A stretch of DNA of 64,000 bases, from positions 84,427-148,426 of the forward strand of contig AZLU01000096.1 in the NCBI GenBank assembly GCA_002224055.1, read 5' to 3'. The notes beneath the pieces are model-generated. The model had not been told where the DNA came from and ran no database searches. It worked only from the letters and a program-made list of their open reading frames with translations. Shown one piece after another: positions 48,995 through 58,907 of the stretch. Position numbers and translations under genes: made by a program. This DNA comes from Pezizomycotina sp. ARF18 (Eukaryota; Ascomycota). Position 1 is the stretch's first letter. Every line of letters begins with the position of its first letter.

Positions 48995-49020
48995 TTTTTT
49001 TTTTTTTTTTTTTTTTTTTT
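48995..49020. repeat. T26 homopolymer
   Basis: A run of 26 T between copy D and the convergent broken F-box gene. Similar long runs are T29 at 51731-51759 and the A/T runs near 10.1, 14.7, 23.8, 41.65 and 43.8 kb. Confidence 0.8.
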
Positions 49021-49159
49021 ACCTTGCTAAGGCCTGGTTTTAGCTTTGAGTCCGATTACATGACACTAGTATTACAATTAATAAACCATTATGTGGTTAA
49101 ATGGGTAACAACATTCTTCCCTAAGGATTACAAAGTAGCAAAGCTGAAGCGGATACCTT

Positions 49160-49870
49160 GACACACTTGCTCTTCTTATCTTCAGCAATTCTTCGAAGTC
49201 TCCGTCTTCCTTGTAATTTTGCCCCAGCACCGAGCGCAATCTCCTCTGTCCGCTCCGCCCGCACCCGCACAATTCACCGATTCCTTCGTCCCTCCTGGAC
49301 CTACGGTACTCCTCCCATCCCCCCTCTCCCTCTCAGCCTACCATACGATCTCGGTGTACTCATCGTCAGATACCAGGTCTTTCATGCAATCGAAGCATTG
49401 CAGCGTGACCCTCCACCTGACCCGTTCCACCTCATCCTTTTTCCGGATGGGTACCGGCCATTGTCGTGCGGCCTGAGCTTGCGGTGCTTCAGTACCGTGT
49501 TAATAAGGTAGAACTTCTCCGAATCTACGCTTTTCTTGATCTCATCGTAGGTGCGGCACACCATGTACGGATTATTGTCGTTGGAATTGAGCGTATGTCG
49601 CGCACCAGACGCTTGAGGAAGTCGAAGCGCTCGATCGGACCGTAGCGCCAACCTCGGTGTGCGGCCCCGCTGTACGGGCAGCACGTGGGGCACCTGCGGG
49701 CGTCGGCACCGCCGAGCCCCGGCGGCGGTATGATGGAATACAGACACTTGCAGGCGAAGCGGAAGGACTGGCTGTCCGCTTCGTCGTCCATGTTGGCTAA
49801 TGTGAGATTTGGAGGACGAGCTCCGCCGGGAGGGAAACTAAACCGCTTTTGGTTATCGTCGGCTCAATAG
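49160..49870 (-). pseudogene. F-box protein, broken paralogue of the gene at 50408-51181
   Basis: The reverse strand from 49870 carries LVSLPAELVLQIS (F-box core), then after a stop and shift DDEADSQSFRFACKCLYSII, CPTCCPYSGAAHRGW, ERFDFLKRLVRD, then DEIKKSVDSEKFYLINTVLK, RMRWN and CFDCMKDLVSDDEYTEIVW. Each block aligns with the intact neighbour in order. At least five shifts or stops. It is probably a decayed duplicate, although some breaks may be technical. Confidence 0.65.
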
Positions 49871-50407
49871 TGTTCGATGTTGCCTGTGATATTGTGTCCT
49901 TTGTACGGGCGGGAGATTTGTTTTAACATATCGCTGGAGAGTGGGGCTTGAGCACTGCCATGTTTAGTTACTTGTTTTATATTTATACGTATCGATATTT
50001 CGTTTTATCTTTAACGAGCAGGTAAAGCTTACAATACCGCGAGCGTCGTAGCGGGACCCCTTTGTGTCAAAGATAGAGAATACTACAAGGAGCACGAGTC
50101 TCAGCTTTTAAAGAATCTCTCGCTCAGAATCACGCGTGGTGAATCTTTAGAGGGGCGTGTTCCTGAGAGCCTCAAGCAAAGCCTCAAGATGTTCGTGTTC
50201 AGCTTACAGGTGAGTGTTTTATTACCCCACATGTAAGCTCATAGACAATTATACATCCCTCAAGGGGCATCGATCGGAAACGAAACATGCGATTCACGAG
50301 GTGCTTGGGCCGGTCCGTGTTATCCCCAGGACCCTTCTGACCGAAATCCCGACCCTTTCTCCTTCGAGTCCCTTGTAATGCTTCTCCTGCAACGAGCGCA
50401 ATTCCCT

Positions 50408-51181
50408 TTATCTCCCTTCCCCCAACCGGTCTAAGTCCCAAAAGGCATACCGTCCACACTCGCACAATTCGCCCTCTCCTTTACGCTCAAGCCCCTGAAC
50501 GTCAAGTAACCCTCCGTAATAATTTCTCCACCTCATCTCCCACACGATCTCAGTATACTCATCCTTAGATACTGAGTGCTCGATGCATTTAAAGCAGTGA
50601 TCCATACTATCCCTCCATCTCACGCGCTCCACCTTTTCAGTTTCCCGAAAGACGACGAAATCGGTAGCATCTTTACCCTTGAGCTCGCGCTCCTTTGGAA
50701 CCGTGGTGACAAGGTAATACTTCTTCGTATCCACGCGCTTCCTGATCCCGTTACACGCGCCGCAGCCGACGTAAGTGTCTGGTAAATCGATGAGCAGACG
50801 CCTGAGGAACTCGTAGCACTCGTCTCGGCCGTCTGACCCGGCATCCCGGGTGTCCGACCAATCCCTGTATACGAGGGTACTATAGGGGTAGCACATGTTA
50901 CAGGAGCAGAGGTCGGGTTGGTCTATCAGGGGCGGAGGAGGGACGGTATAGTACAGGCGCTTGCAGGCGAAGCGAAGGCACTGGCGGTCGGCCTCGGAGC
51001 GTATGAACCGGCAGATTTCGAGGATGAGCTCCGGTGGGAGGGATAATAGGCCGCACTGAGCGGCTGCGTTTGGTGTTTCCTCCGGTGTCGATAGAGATTC
51101 GGTGCCTGTGAGGGGTTTCTTTCCCCGTACCGTCCTTATATCCATTTGGATACTGCGGAAATAGTATTTGAATGCCATCAT
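50408..51181 (-). CDS. F-box domain protein with Cys-rich C-terminal part, intact
   Basis: A single uninterrupted frame of 257 residues from ATG 51181 to 50408, the longest clean gene in the window. The F-box lies at about residues 45-80: LLSLPPELILEICRFIRSEA, LRFACKRLYYTV. After it comes a Cys-bearing region with CSCNMCYPYSTLVYRDW, TYVGCGACNGIRKRV, HCFKCIEHSVSKDEYTEIVW and LCECGRYAFWDL: several CxxC/CxC pairs that could bind zinc. F-box proteins connect targets to SCF ubiquitin ligases. The target is unknown. A second in-frame Met lies at residue 2 and another at residue 13. The broken paralogue lies directly downstream. Confidence 0.82.
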   Translation of the reverse strand: MMAFKYYFRSIQMDIRTVRGKKPLTGTESLSTPEETPNAAAQCGLLSLPPELILEICRFIRSEADRQCLRFACKRLYYTVPPPPLIDQPDLCSCNMCYPYSTLVYRDWSDTRDAGSDGRDECYEFLRRLLIDLPDTYVGCGACNGIRKRVDTKKYYLVTTVPKERELKGKDATDFVVFRETEKVERVRWRDSMDHCFKCIEHSVSKDEYTEIVWEMRWRNYYGGLLDVQGLERKGEGELCECGRYAFWDLDRLGEGR

Positions 51182-51728
51182 TCTAATCGTTCCGTCGTGA
51201 CTCTGTCAACCTTTCAAATGCCTTATGAAAATCGGAAGCCTAGGTGGACTCCTTTAAGGAATCGTAACAACGAGGATAAAGAGAAATCCAACAAAAATAA
51301 AACATGGAGGTTTTGCGAATGAACTTCGGCTGAGAGCCTCAGCCGTTTAATCATCTCTTGTAGGTGGGACAGGTGTGTGTAAGCGTGCTTGGCGAATCTT
51401 CTGGACAGGGTACAGCCTTACAAGCTTCTGAGTCATAATAGTCTAATATCGTGAATGATGATCTTTCCGATGGGAGCGAAAATTCCAGAACACTGTCAAA
51501 AAAGAACTGTAGAGCTAGAGAATTTTTGCGACAAAGAGAGCTGAGGCGCAGAAGAGAGAACTAGCTCGATATTCTGTGGTACTTTTGTATCCTTCCATAT
51601 GGAGTAATAATGCAATCAGCACACTATGAAAGCTAGGTACACAACACTCAAGAAACACCATTAATCTTCAGCAATGGAACAAACTACCGCCGGTTCTAGG
51701 TTCCTACCGCCTTTTTCCGCAATATCGA

Positions 51729-51762
<34 letters not shown>

Positions 51763-52226
51763 GATATCTCTTCTGGCCCTTTAGTATCACCTAACTCGTG
51801 TTGTATAGATAGATTAGAGATATCAGAACATTTATACTACCGGTATACCTTTCCTGCGACCTATCTACATTATTATTAATTAGTATTATGATTTTTGCTT
51901 TTAGGAAACAATCTAAAAGGTCCCCTTTTTGCACCCCTAACCTTTTAGTAAAGCTAGTTAATCGATTGTTTGTTTTCCCACGCAATGGTTTTTTCTCCTA
52001 TTTTTAATTTCAATATAATTAGTTTTCAGTGTTCAAAAAGAATGCAAATCATGGCAAACAGTCAAGCAACGCCTTGATCAATTAGTCTCCCTACTTTGCC
52101 TAATCAAACCAAATAGAATATCATGAAGAATAACACGATGGCCTATCAAAGGAATCAGCCACTACTGAGGGCACCAGCACACAGTCCTCAGCGACAGCCA
52201 TAGTTGTTACACCTGTCAGCACTCCT
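51182..52226. other. Intergenic stretch with T29 tract
   Basis: Contains the promoter side of the F-box gene and T29 at 51731-51759. No coding support until the Gln/Pro-rich frames near 52130. Confidence 0.45.
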
Positions 52227-52920
52227 ATGGCTCGCAGCGAGATTCAGAACAGTCGTCGAGGGCAATACCACGAGCATCATGAGAAGCTAAAAGTCGATTT
52301 GCCGCCGGCACCAAACGCCGCGAAAGCCGACGCTATATGCAAACTGACCGAAGAGGTGGGGAACCTAAGGAACACCGTTGCAAGTGTGCTAGAAATCTTG
52401 AAGGGACAACGAGCTGTCATTCAGCAGTAGCACCACAAAATACCGAATTAGAGGACGCGATGGCCACGGAACCCCAGGAAGTCTCTCATTCTTATTCAAC
52501 AGTTGCACAGAAGAGGATGAACCACGAATTGCTTCGAAGAATCGAACACCTGGAAGACTACATCCTCGGCGCAGATTCGGAAGAAGAGGAAACGCTGGAA
52601 GCCGGATGTGATAGTGCAGGGCACGAAGTATCAAGAGTACGGAAATCCAGCAATCTAGCAGCATGGATCCGTGCGGCACGCTCAATTACCAGCCAAAGCA
52701 GGACCTGCAGAACAAGCTCGGCACGCTCCAGGAGGTCAACGACGACATACAATCCGCGTTGCTCACCTCGAAACCGCGTCTTTTTTCAGAATGAAGAAGA
52801 CGGCGGCAACTATTTTCCGTGTATCTAAGACAAGGTTTGGAATACGGACAGCATCATGAAAAGCTATTTCAGTCATAACAACGACGAGATCCGCGGTCGC
52901 GCCAGGTATCGCCAACGTTA
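52227..52920 (+). CDS. Coiled-coil protein with C-terminal NDEIRGR motif, tandem copy 1, frame-broken
   Basis: A plus-strand series: VDLPPAPNAAKADAICKLTE and EVGNLRNTVASVLEILKGQR (a heptad-like helix), then ELLRRIEHLEDYILGADSEE, DPCGTLNYQPKQDLQNKLGT, LQEVNDDIQSALL, NRVFFQNEEDGG, WNTDSIMKSYFSHNNDEIRG and RARYRQR with a stop at 52918-52920. The YQPKQ, NR(V/I)F(F/L)QNE, (N/D)xNDEIRGR blocks recur in the same order at 53641-53965, proving a diverged tandem duplication. No known domain. Several 1-base breaks and one in-frame stop (after FPCI). The true start is uncertain and may lie near 52130. Confidence 0.5.
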
Positions 52921-53379
52921 ATATCTTTCATATTTTTCACGACATCGACACCCTCCATACCCCCACCCGCTCCACGAAGCGGGAGAGAGAAAGGCGCCGG
53001 AGTTAAACTACAGTACGATTCCATTTCCTCCTATTTCATTTTTTCTAGTTGGACGAAAAATATCTTCCCTCTCTTTCTCCCTTTTATTGTTTTCTCAATT
53101 CGGCTCATTATTGTAACGTATCGCCGCGCTCTTATTTCACTCCAGCTTGGTATTACAGGCCTATCAAAATGTGCTTCCTCATCAATCGCAAAGCTTATAA
53201 TACATCATCAATTTCTCAATAATTGGGCCATAAATTACCGTTAGAAACAACCTATTAGAATAAGCAGCATATTACCCTAGATTTCGCTTTAATTTCAAGC
53301 AGGATTAAGACGAACTTGTCATTCCTTTAACCGCCCGTAGAGATTACGTTTTCTGTGCGGAATTGCGCAGTGCAACTGT

Positions 53380-53964
53380 TAACTTCTCAAGCGCGAGCTT
53401 GACGCTACTTCCAACGTCAGGGAGTGCGGTAATTGTTACAACAGCGCCGGATCGGGGAGCGTCTCAAACAACTCATGTTGTGAGGATTTCAAGGATTTGA
53501 AGGACAAATTTAACAAGCTGAAGCGCGAGTTGCAAAGGGGAGGGAATCTCTGGAGAGTACGTCTTCGAGGATAATTCCAAAGAAGAAGCGGAGGAGGAAG
53601 GGAGGAGGAAGAGTAGTAGAGAAAGTAGAAGTTTTAGAATTTGGATTTCCGACTACAGCACGGAGGTGTCGTTGCAGACCGTCCGACCACGAATGTTCAA
53701 CAGACCGAAGGGTTGGACCCCTATGGAGCTTACAGCTACCAACCAAAACAGATCCTCCAAAGAAGACTTGCAGCCTTCGATCGCATAAACCACGACACTC
53801 TATTCCCGCTTTGGCACCTAGAGAACCGAATATTCCTTCAAAACGAGGGAGCAGATCAGGCTTCGTCTTGCTTCGATGGATGGGATGTGAACAGCATACT
53901 GCGGGGCTATTGTGATCTCGAAAACGACGAGATCCGCGGGCGAACTCGGTACCGCCACCAGTAA
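53380..53964 (+). CDS. NDEIRGR-motif protein, tandem copy 2, frame-broken
   Basis: The best part is the open frame from 53641: DFRLQHGGVVADRPTTNVQQ, LDPYGAYSYQPKQILQRRLA, AFDRINHDTLFPLWHLENRI, FLQNEGADQASSCFDGWDVN, SILRGYCDLENDEIRGRTRY, ending RHQ and TAA at 53962. Upstream blocks (FKDLKDKFNKLKRELQRGGN) are in other frames. It aligns with copy 1 in the C-terminal 110 residues. Function unknown. Conservation of the extreme C-terminus between the two copies suggests it is the functional part. Confidence 0.52.
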
Positions 53965-53977
53965 CACTATCTATCAC

Positions 53978-55096
53978 ATTTTTGCATTGTTTCCCATTGG
54001 GCTTATGCTTCTAGAAAATAAAACAAAAAGGAAGGGGGCAATATTTTTTCTGTTATTTCTAGAATTCTATTCCTCACATAGAAAAAGAATCTCTCAGCTC
54101 CAAAAAGCTGTTTTTTAGATCGCTCCCTTTATTTTTCTTGCACACCGGTAATACGCGTGTGCAGGGTCTACGAATGTGTGTATTCTGGTCAAAAGTCCAT
54201 TCACGTATTAATTTTCAGCAAAGAGTTCAATTTATCTGCAAACTTACGAGATACGATGATAATGATAATACCCTCTTGTAAAGCCTCTAGACTGAAAATA
54301 CGAAAGCTCATTAGGAGGTTGAAAGAGCATAGCTGATGAGATGAAGGCGTTACTTCGTAGATGCTTCTAGTATGGTTTATCCATAAACTGTTTTATCTCC
54401 CACCCTATCTGACTTCCCCATGATCTACAATAATTGAACCATTAGTACGGAAGCACGCACTAGTTTCTTCTTTTTTCTTTCTTCCTTTTCTGCGTAGTAC
54501 ATCGCTCTGTTCATTTCTTCGGGACTCTTACAACGATACCCGCCTTATTTCGCAAGTCTTATCCCTCAGACACTGCGATTCTCGAGAATATTGGGGGGAT
54601 TTACGTCTCGGACAAACAATACCACGAAGGAATTGTCGCCGGCAAAACGGACGGATATACATCACTACGTTACCACATGGCATTGCTGACCACATATCGT
54701 CGGGATGTAATTCGGTGTAGCATTGCTTCTCTCCGGTCATGCAGAGCGCGGAGACGATTTATTTATTTATTTATTTATAACTGTTAACTGCCAAGGCTTA
54801 TTGGCTTTTTACGTGCTATAGCTATTATTGTGGCTAAGACGCGGAATTGCCCGCGAAAAAAAAAAATATTCGGAGACTTAAAAAAAGCGGAGAAGGAGGG
54901 TGGAAGTCCTCTTTTCTCTTACATTCGTCCCTCACTCCAGGGAAAAACCGGGCATGTATACTTATTCAAAGTCTCCCACATGACCATCTCTCCAATACAT
55001 GAATTTCTTGATATCTTTCAGCTTCTTTCTGTACTATTATAATTAAAAAAAAAAAAAATTACAAAAAAAAAAATTACAAAAAAAAAGAGAAAGATC
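53978..55096. other. Intergenic stretch with one possible Cys-rich frame
   Basis: A minus-strand frame at 54528-54740 contains seven Cys in 70 residues (QCYTELHPDDMWSAMPCGN...), but signal peptide and exon structure are not established. A (TTTA)n microsatellite at 54759-54778 and A-runs at 55046-55085 are the only other features. Confidence 0.35.
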
Positions 55097-55215
55097 ATCT
55101 ACAAGAGTCGGGATTCCCACATGGTCACCCACCGTAGTACTAGTCGACCGATACGAGGCTTGTTTAGGGCAGAGCGGACGGGATGCCAAATTTTCCTCGT
55201 TCTATGCTCGTAGAT
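55097..55215 (-). rRNA. 5S ribosomal RNA, second copy
   Basis: The reverse complement is identical to the gene at 43471-43589 over all 119 bases. Downstream on the minus strand the sequence runs GATCTTTCTCTTTTTT, giving a Pol III terminator. A TTTATAT element lies at -28 to -23, in the same place as in copy 1, while other flanks differ. Sequence identity between copies so far apart suggests gene conversion or recent spread. Confidence 0.9.
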
Positions 55216-55794
55216 ACCAGGTAGTGCTTGGGCTACCATATAAAGTGTCGTGGAAAGCTCTTCATGCAAGGGTTGAGTTTTTTTTTTTTTTTCTTTTCTG
55301 TTTTCAATTTGGGACTCGGGAGTGCAGTTTGTCTAGGGCGATTTTGGAAATTTCAATTCAATCCTCAAAGTGTCAAAGTTCATCTCACGTAGAAGTCTAA
55401 GTCCAAGTATCGACCAATGATTTTTTTTGCAAAATACTAGGCCATGTTGCCAATTATGGTTTTGCCGGTGCGGTACTCTGGATAGACACGCGATGTTCTG
55501 GTTAGGCTTCGTTATGAAAGTTCATGTAGAAAAACCGACAAAGCTTATGTTGATCTCGCCTAGAACCTCGGGCTAGGTACGTTCCAACCGCGAGAGTATA
55601 ATACCCTTCAAGAATCGAGGCAAACATAATTTAGTACGATTGTTTTACAAAACTTCCATCCCAATGGTAATCACAGAATGGGCTAAAATCCCAGCTAACG
55701 GCTTCGAAGGTTCTGGTTACCAGACCACGGCTTTCTACAATCTTTTCTTGTAAAGCTCTAAATACAGACGGGCTTTTCCGGATTAAAGAGGAAA
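55216..55794. other. Intergenic stretch
   Basis: The upstream side of 5S copy 2 (TATA-like element at 55238-55243) and a T14 run near 55279. No coding support. The last 100 bases are the leader of the secreted gene at 55795. Confidence 0.45.
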
Positions 55795-56452
55795 ATGTAA
55801 AGGCTAGCCTTGCTCTCTTCTTTTTCGCTACGGCTTCCTTGCCTTTCGCTCGCTCCACCGATTTTGTGGCATATGTTACTAAGGCCATGGACAGAGCCAA
55901 AGTGCACATGCCGTATGCCCGGTTCAAACCCGTCATATCTCATGCCGGGAAGGTTGTCGGCGACGCTCTAGCTCTCAGCGATTACTTCTCGAAGACTGCG
56001 GAGGAATCCCGCACTCGGCCACGGCCCGCTCAAATCCTTCCTATCGATTCCGACTTTAAAGGAACCAATCCGGAATATCACAACAGACCGCGAGCTACTA
56101 GATCAGTACCGCTACTACGGTCCGTCCGGAGCACCTATTATCGACTCCGTTAGTGTAGACTTGGATATCGAAACAGTAGAAACGAACAGCTGGTCCGGAA
56201 AGGGGGTGTTCGACATGACAGATGCCACGGCCCGGCTATAATCGTCGGCGTCGTGGTCGCCGGAATGGGGAAGAAAACTCCAGCTTGTTCTAGTGCCACT
56301 ATGTGTATGATGACTCCGATAATATGCCGGCTGCAGACGGATTCGAGTGCAGCTATACGTCCACCTTACAGTTCGCGAGTCAACTCGGCCGGATCGATCT
56401 GCGGGACGTCAAAGTGGATTTCGCTGCCTCATTTGAGAGGGCGTTCGCGTGA
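55795..56452 (+). CDS. Secreted protein of unknown function, frame-broken
   Basis: ATG 55795 is followed after one base shift by a signal peptide, KASLALFFFATASLPFARST. The mature part is DFVAYVTKAMDRAKVHMPYA, GKVVGDALALSDYF, then VDLDIETVETNSWSGKGVFD, MTDATA, IIVGVVVAGMGKKTPACSS, HYVYDDSDNMPAADGFECSY, TSTLQFASQLGRIDLRDVKV, DFAASFERAFA and TGA at 56450. About 215 residues. Two Cys (PACSS, FECSY) could form one disulfide. The family is not recognised. It lies upstream of the UstY-like gene and is transcribed towards it. About five 1-base breaks. Confidence 0.6.
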
Positions 56453-57059
56453 GCGCGCAGGATATGAAGAGTCCAGGGAGTATCTGAATGATCATTTCGG
56501 AGTATGGAAAGTGTATCTGAAGGCGTGGAGCTCGTGGCCAACTTTGCTGGGAGGGGTCGTTGACCAGCCGTATTGGGTTTTTGAGATGGAGCACTCTAGT
56601 AATAATCGTGTCATCGTTTGTGCAGGCGATGGTGGCGTTTGAATTAATGCCTGTTTAGATAGGGGAGGAGAGTGGAAGAGGAGGCGTAAGAGAGTGGCGA
56701 GAGGTACGACCATCGGAGCATAGGAAATCGTGTCGTTATATTAAGAAAATCATTTATCACCGTAGTATTTTACTTATTGTTCTATATCTCGAAATGGGCT
56801 GGCTATAGCCATATATCAAGTCTGTCACTGTTAAAACTGCTCCTCGTGTTCTACATAAGAGGTGAGGATTGAGGCTAATATTACTCTATAATGCTGTAAT
56901 AAACGAAACGCATTTACATCTACACAAGTGAACAAACACAAATACGAAAAGCTGAGGGATAGGGGCAATCAACCGCGTATACATCCCAGATGTGAAGTGG
57001 ATTATAACATGCAGCTTCTAAAACAGAAAGGAAATCCTGGTCCATCACCTTTTTAAGGC

Positions 57060-58105
57060 TCAACGTCCAAATCTTTTCCCCTTCCATAGGCTTAAACTTC
57101 CAACCTTCCGGCGGATTCTGTATCGTCTGCCCGTACGCCCACCCAATAATACTATCCCAATTCCTGCACTTATGCTGATATTAAAATTCGGGAAAGGTCT
57201 GTTATTCCCTTTCACCCACCTATATGTGAGCACTCCAACATCCGCCTGGCACATCAGAACCATCCGTATCATTTCGATGCAATGATCTAGATGCGTGCGG
57301 ACCATATCCGGATGATCAGTGAACTCCTTCTCGTTCTTAGCTTTGTAGTAGTCAACGTTGAAGTAGGTAGCTTGCGGAGAAAGTTCAGGCAGTGGAGCTG
57401 GTGACCGGCTTCAAAGTCGGCCATGAAACGCCGCCTTGTGCTTCCGGGAGGCGGATCTCTTCGGAGGGATTTTTGCCGATGGAGATTAGGTCGGACTCGG
57501 AGAGGGAGAACATTCCGGCTACCGGAGAGCAAAGAGGTCAGTAAGTTTGTTGCGCAATCGAGAACATGAAAGAAAATTTTAGGATAAATAAAAAACGTAC
57601 GTCCGCGGAGGTACTCCCGCAGCATCTAGCTCCTCTGAAGGTTTGCCGCGGTATTTTGACGAAGCGTTCAGAGATCCGTGGAAAGTCTGATAGTGTAGGC
57701 TTTTATCGATTTTTTTGAATGCCGGCGCTATGAATTATGGCAACCCGTTAGTTCACCATTCGGATCGATTGGATCAGAGCGATGAAACTTACAGTAATCC
57801 GACGTCCGCTCGACGCATATACCATCACCATGATACTTCCAGTATAAGCCTAAAGAGAGCGCGATGATGGCACTTATGACTACCGATCCTGCGAGGATAC
57901 CTATGAGGATACCTTTACGTAGGGAATGCCGCGACTGTTGTGTAACCAGAGATCTTATGGCTACAGGTGATGTAAACAAGAGAGGATCTCCTGATTCGTC
58001 AGTCCTGGAGCCGTTCTCATCGCTATCATCGGAGTACTGTAAGGTCTTCTCGGGTGTATGAAGTGGTATGTATCTTTCGTTGTCGTCTTCATTGTTCGCC
58101 GCCAT
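57060..58105 (-). CDS. UstY-like (DUF3328) oxidase, three exons
   Basis: DUF3328 proteins (UstYa/UstYb family) are membrane-anchored oxidases that crosslink or cyclise residues in fungal ribosomal peptides. ATG 58105 starts MAANNEDDNERYIPLHTPEK, then one TM helix (GILIGILAGSVVISAIIALS) and CVERTSDY. Intron 1 is 57792-57728 (GTAAGT, CTAAC, ATAG). Exon 2 reads SPAFKKIDKSLHYQTFHGSL, KYRGKPSEELDAA, the conserved block of the family. Intron 2 is 57600-57519. Exon 3 reads FSLSESDLISIGKNPSEEIR, then both metal motifs, GHQLHCLNFLRK and HLDHCIEMIRMVLMCQADVG, then HKCRNWDSIIGWAYGQTI. The HxxHC pair is complete. Three 1-base breaks in exon 3. The exact stop is uncertain (57060 in one frame, 56920 in another). 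Confidence 0.88.
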
Positions 58106-58464
58106 TTTCTTGATTCTAGAGATTACGCTTTGTGGCGACATTTGAAGTATATAATTCAAGAAAGAAACGGTTTTTATGAAGAAAAGAGATGTTCTGACAA
58201 TATTTATCAATGTAATCTGAATCCTTATAATGATTTTCTTGGTTTACATAATTGTCAAGCTCTTCAAGTTGCAAGGAATTGTTCGAATTATATCACCACG
58301 CACATCGATGGAGCTGCCCAAAAGGCTTACAATCGTATGATCCTTTTCCACATTCCCGAATTTATAATTTCAAGAATTATCTCATCGCGATCTCAAAAAC
58401 GGATAAGACAGTTGACAAAAATTCAACTATAGCCCTGTAATATCAGCGAAGTGATCGGCACTAG

Positions 58465-58907
58465 CACGTCTGGGCAGAATACTTCTCGCAAAAAAAGACT
58501 TTCATTCTAAAATCTATTACGGCATCAAAAAATCAGGGGCCGTAAGCTGCCGAGGAGGGAAGGAAAGAGAGGAAGAAGCGGTCCTTATCGACAGTACCGA
58601 TGACCAAGATGCGATAAAACTGCGATGGAATCTCTTTCCTAATCGCAAAAAACAATTTTCCAGGTTCAATACGCCCGGGGGCCCATACTGGATTGCTGAC
58701 ACGAGTTAGCAGGGGTCAGGGATGAGACATTGGAGATATCAACATCCGCGATATTGGGTATATGCGATACTTCCCCTCAGGCTCTCCCGATATCACCGAG
58801 TTGGAGGCGTATATACGCAGCAAACAACAGCGCCGCGAGAAAAACCGTTCTATGAGTCGCTGGAGACTATCATGCGGGAAAACAACTCGGACGAACTTTA
58901 TAAATAA
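58465..58907 (+). CDS. Unknown protein, C-terminal exons, divergent to the UstY-like gene
   Basis: Exon 58465-58704 is open in one frame (LGRILLAKKDFHSKIYYGIK, EREEEAVLIDSTDDQDAIKL, RWNLFPNRKKQFSRFNTPGG, PYWIADTS). An intron at 58705-58780 (GTTAGC...CCTCAG) joins in frame to SPDITELEAYIRSKQQRREK, then after one base PFYESLETIMRENNSDELYK and TAA at 58905. The 5' part is not resolved; it may start near 58230 (MIFLVYIIVKLFKL, a TM-like helix), which would give a divergent promoter shared with the UstY-like gene. No family recognised. Confidence 0.45.
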
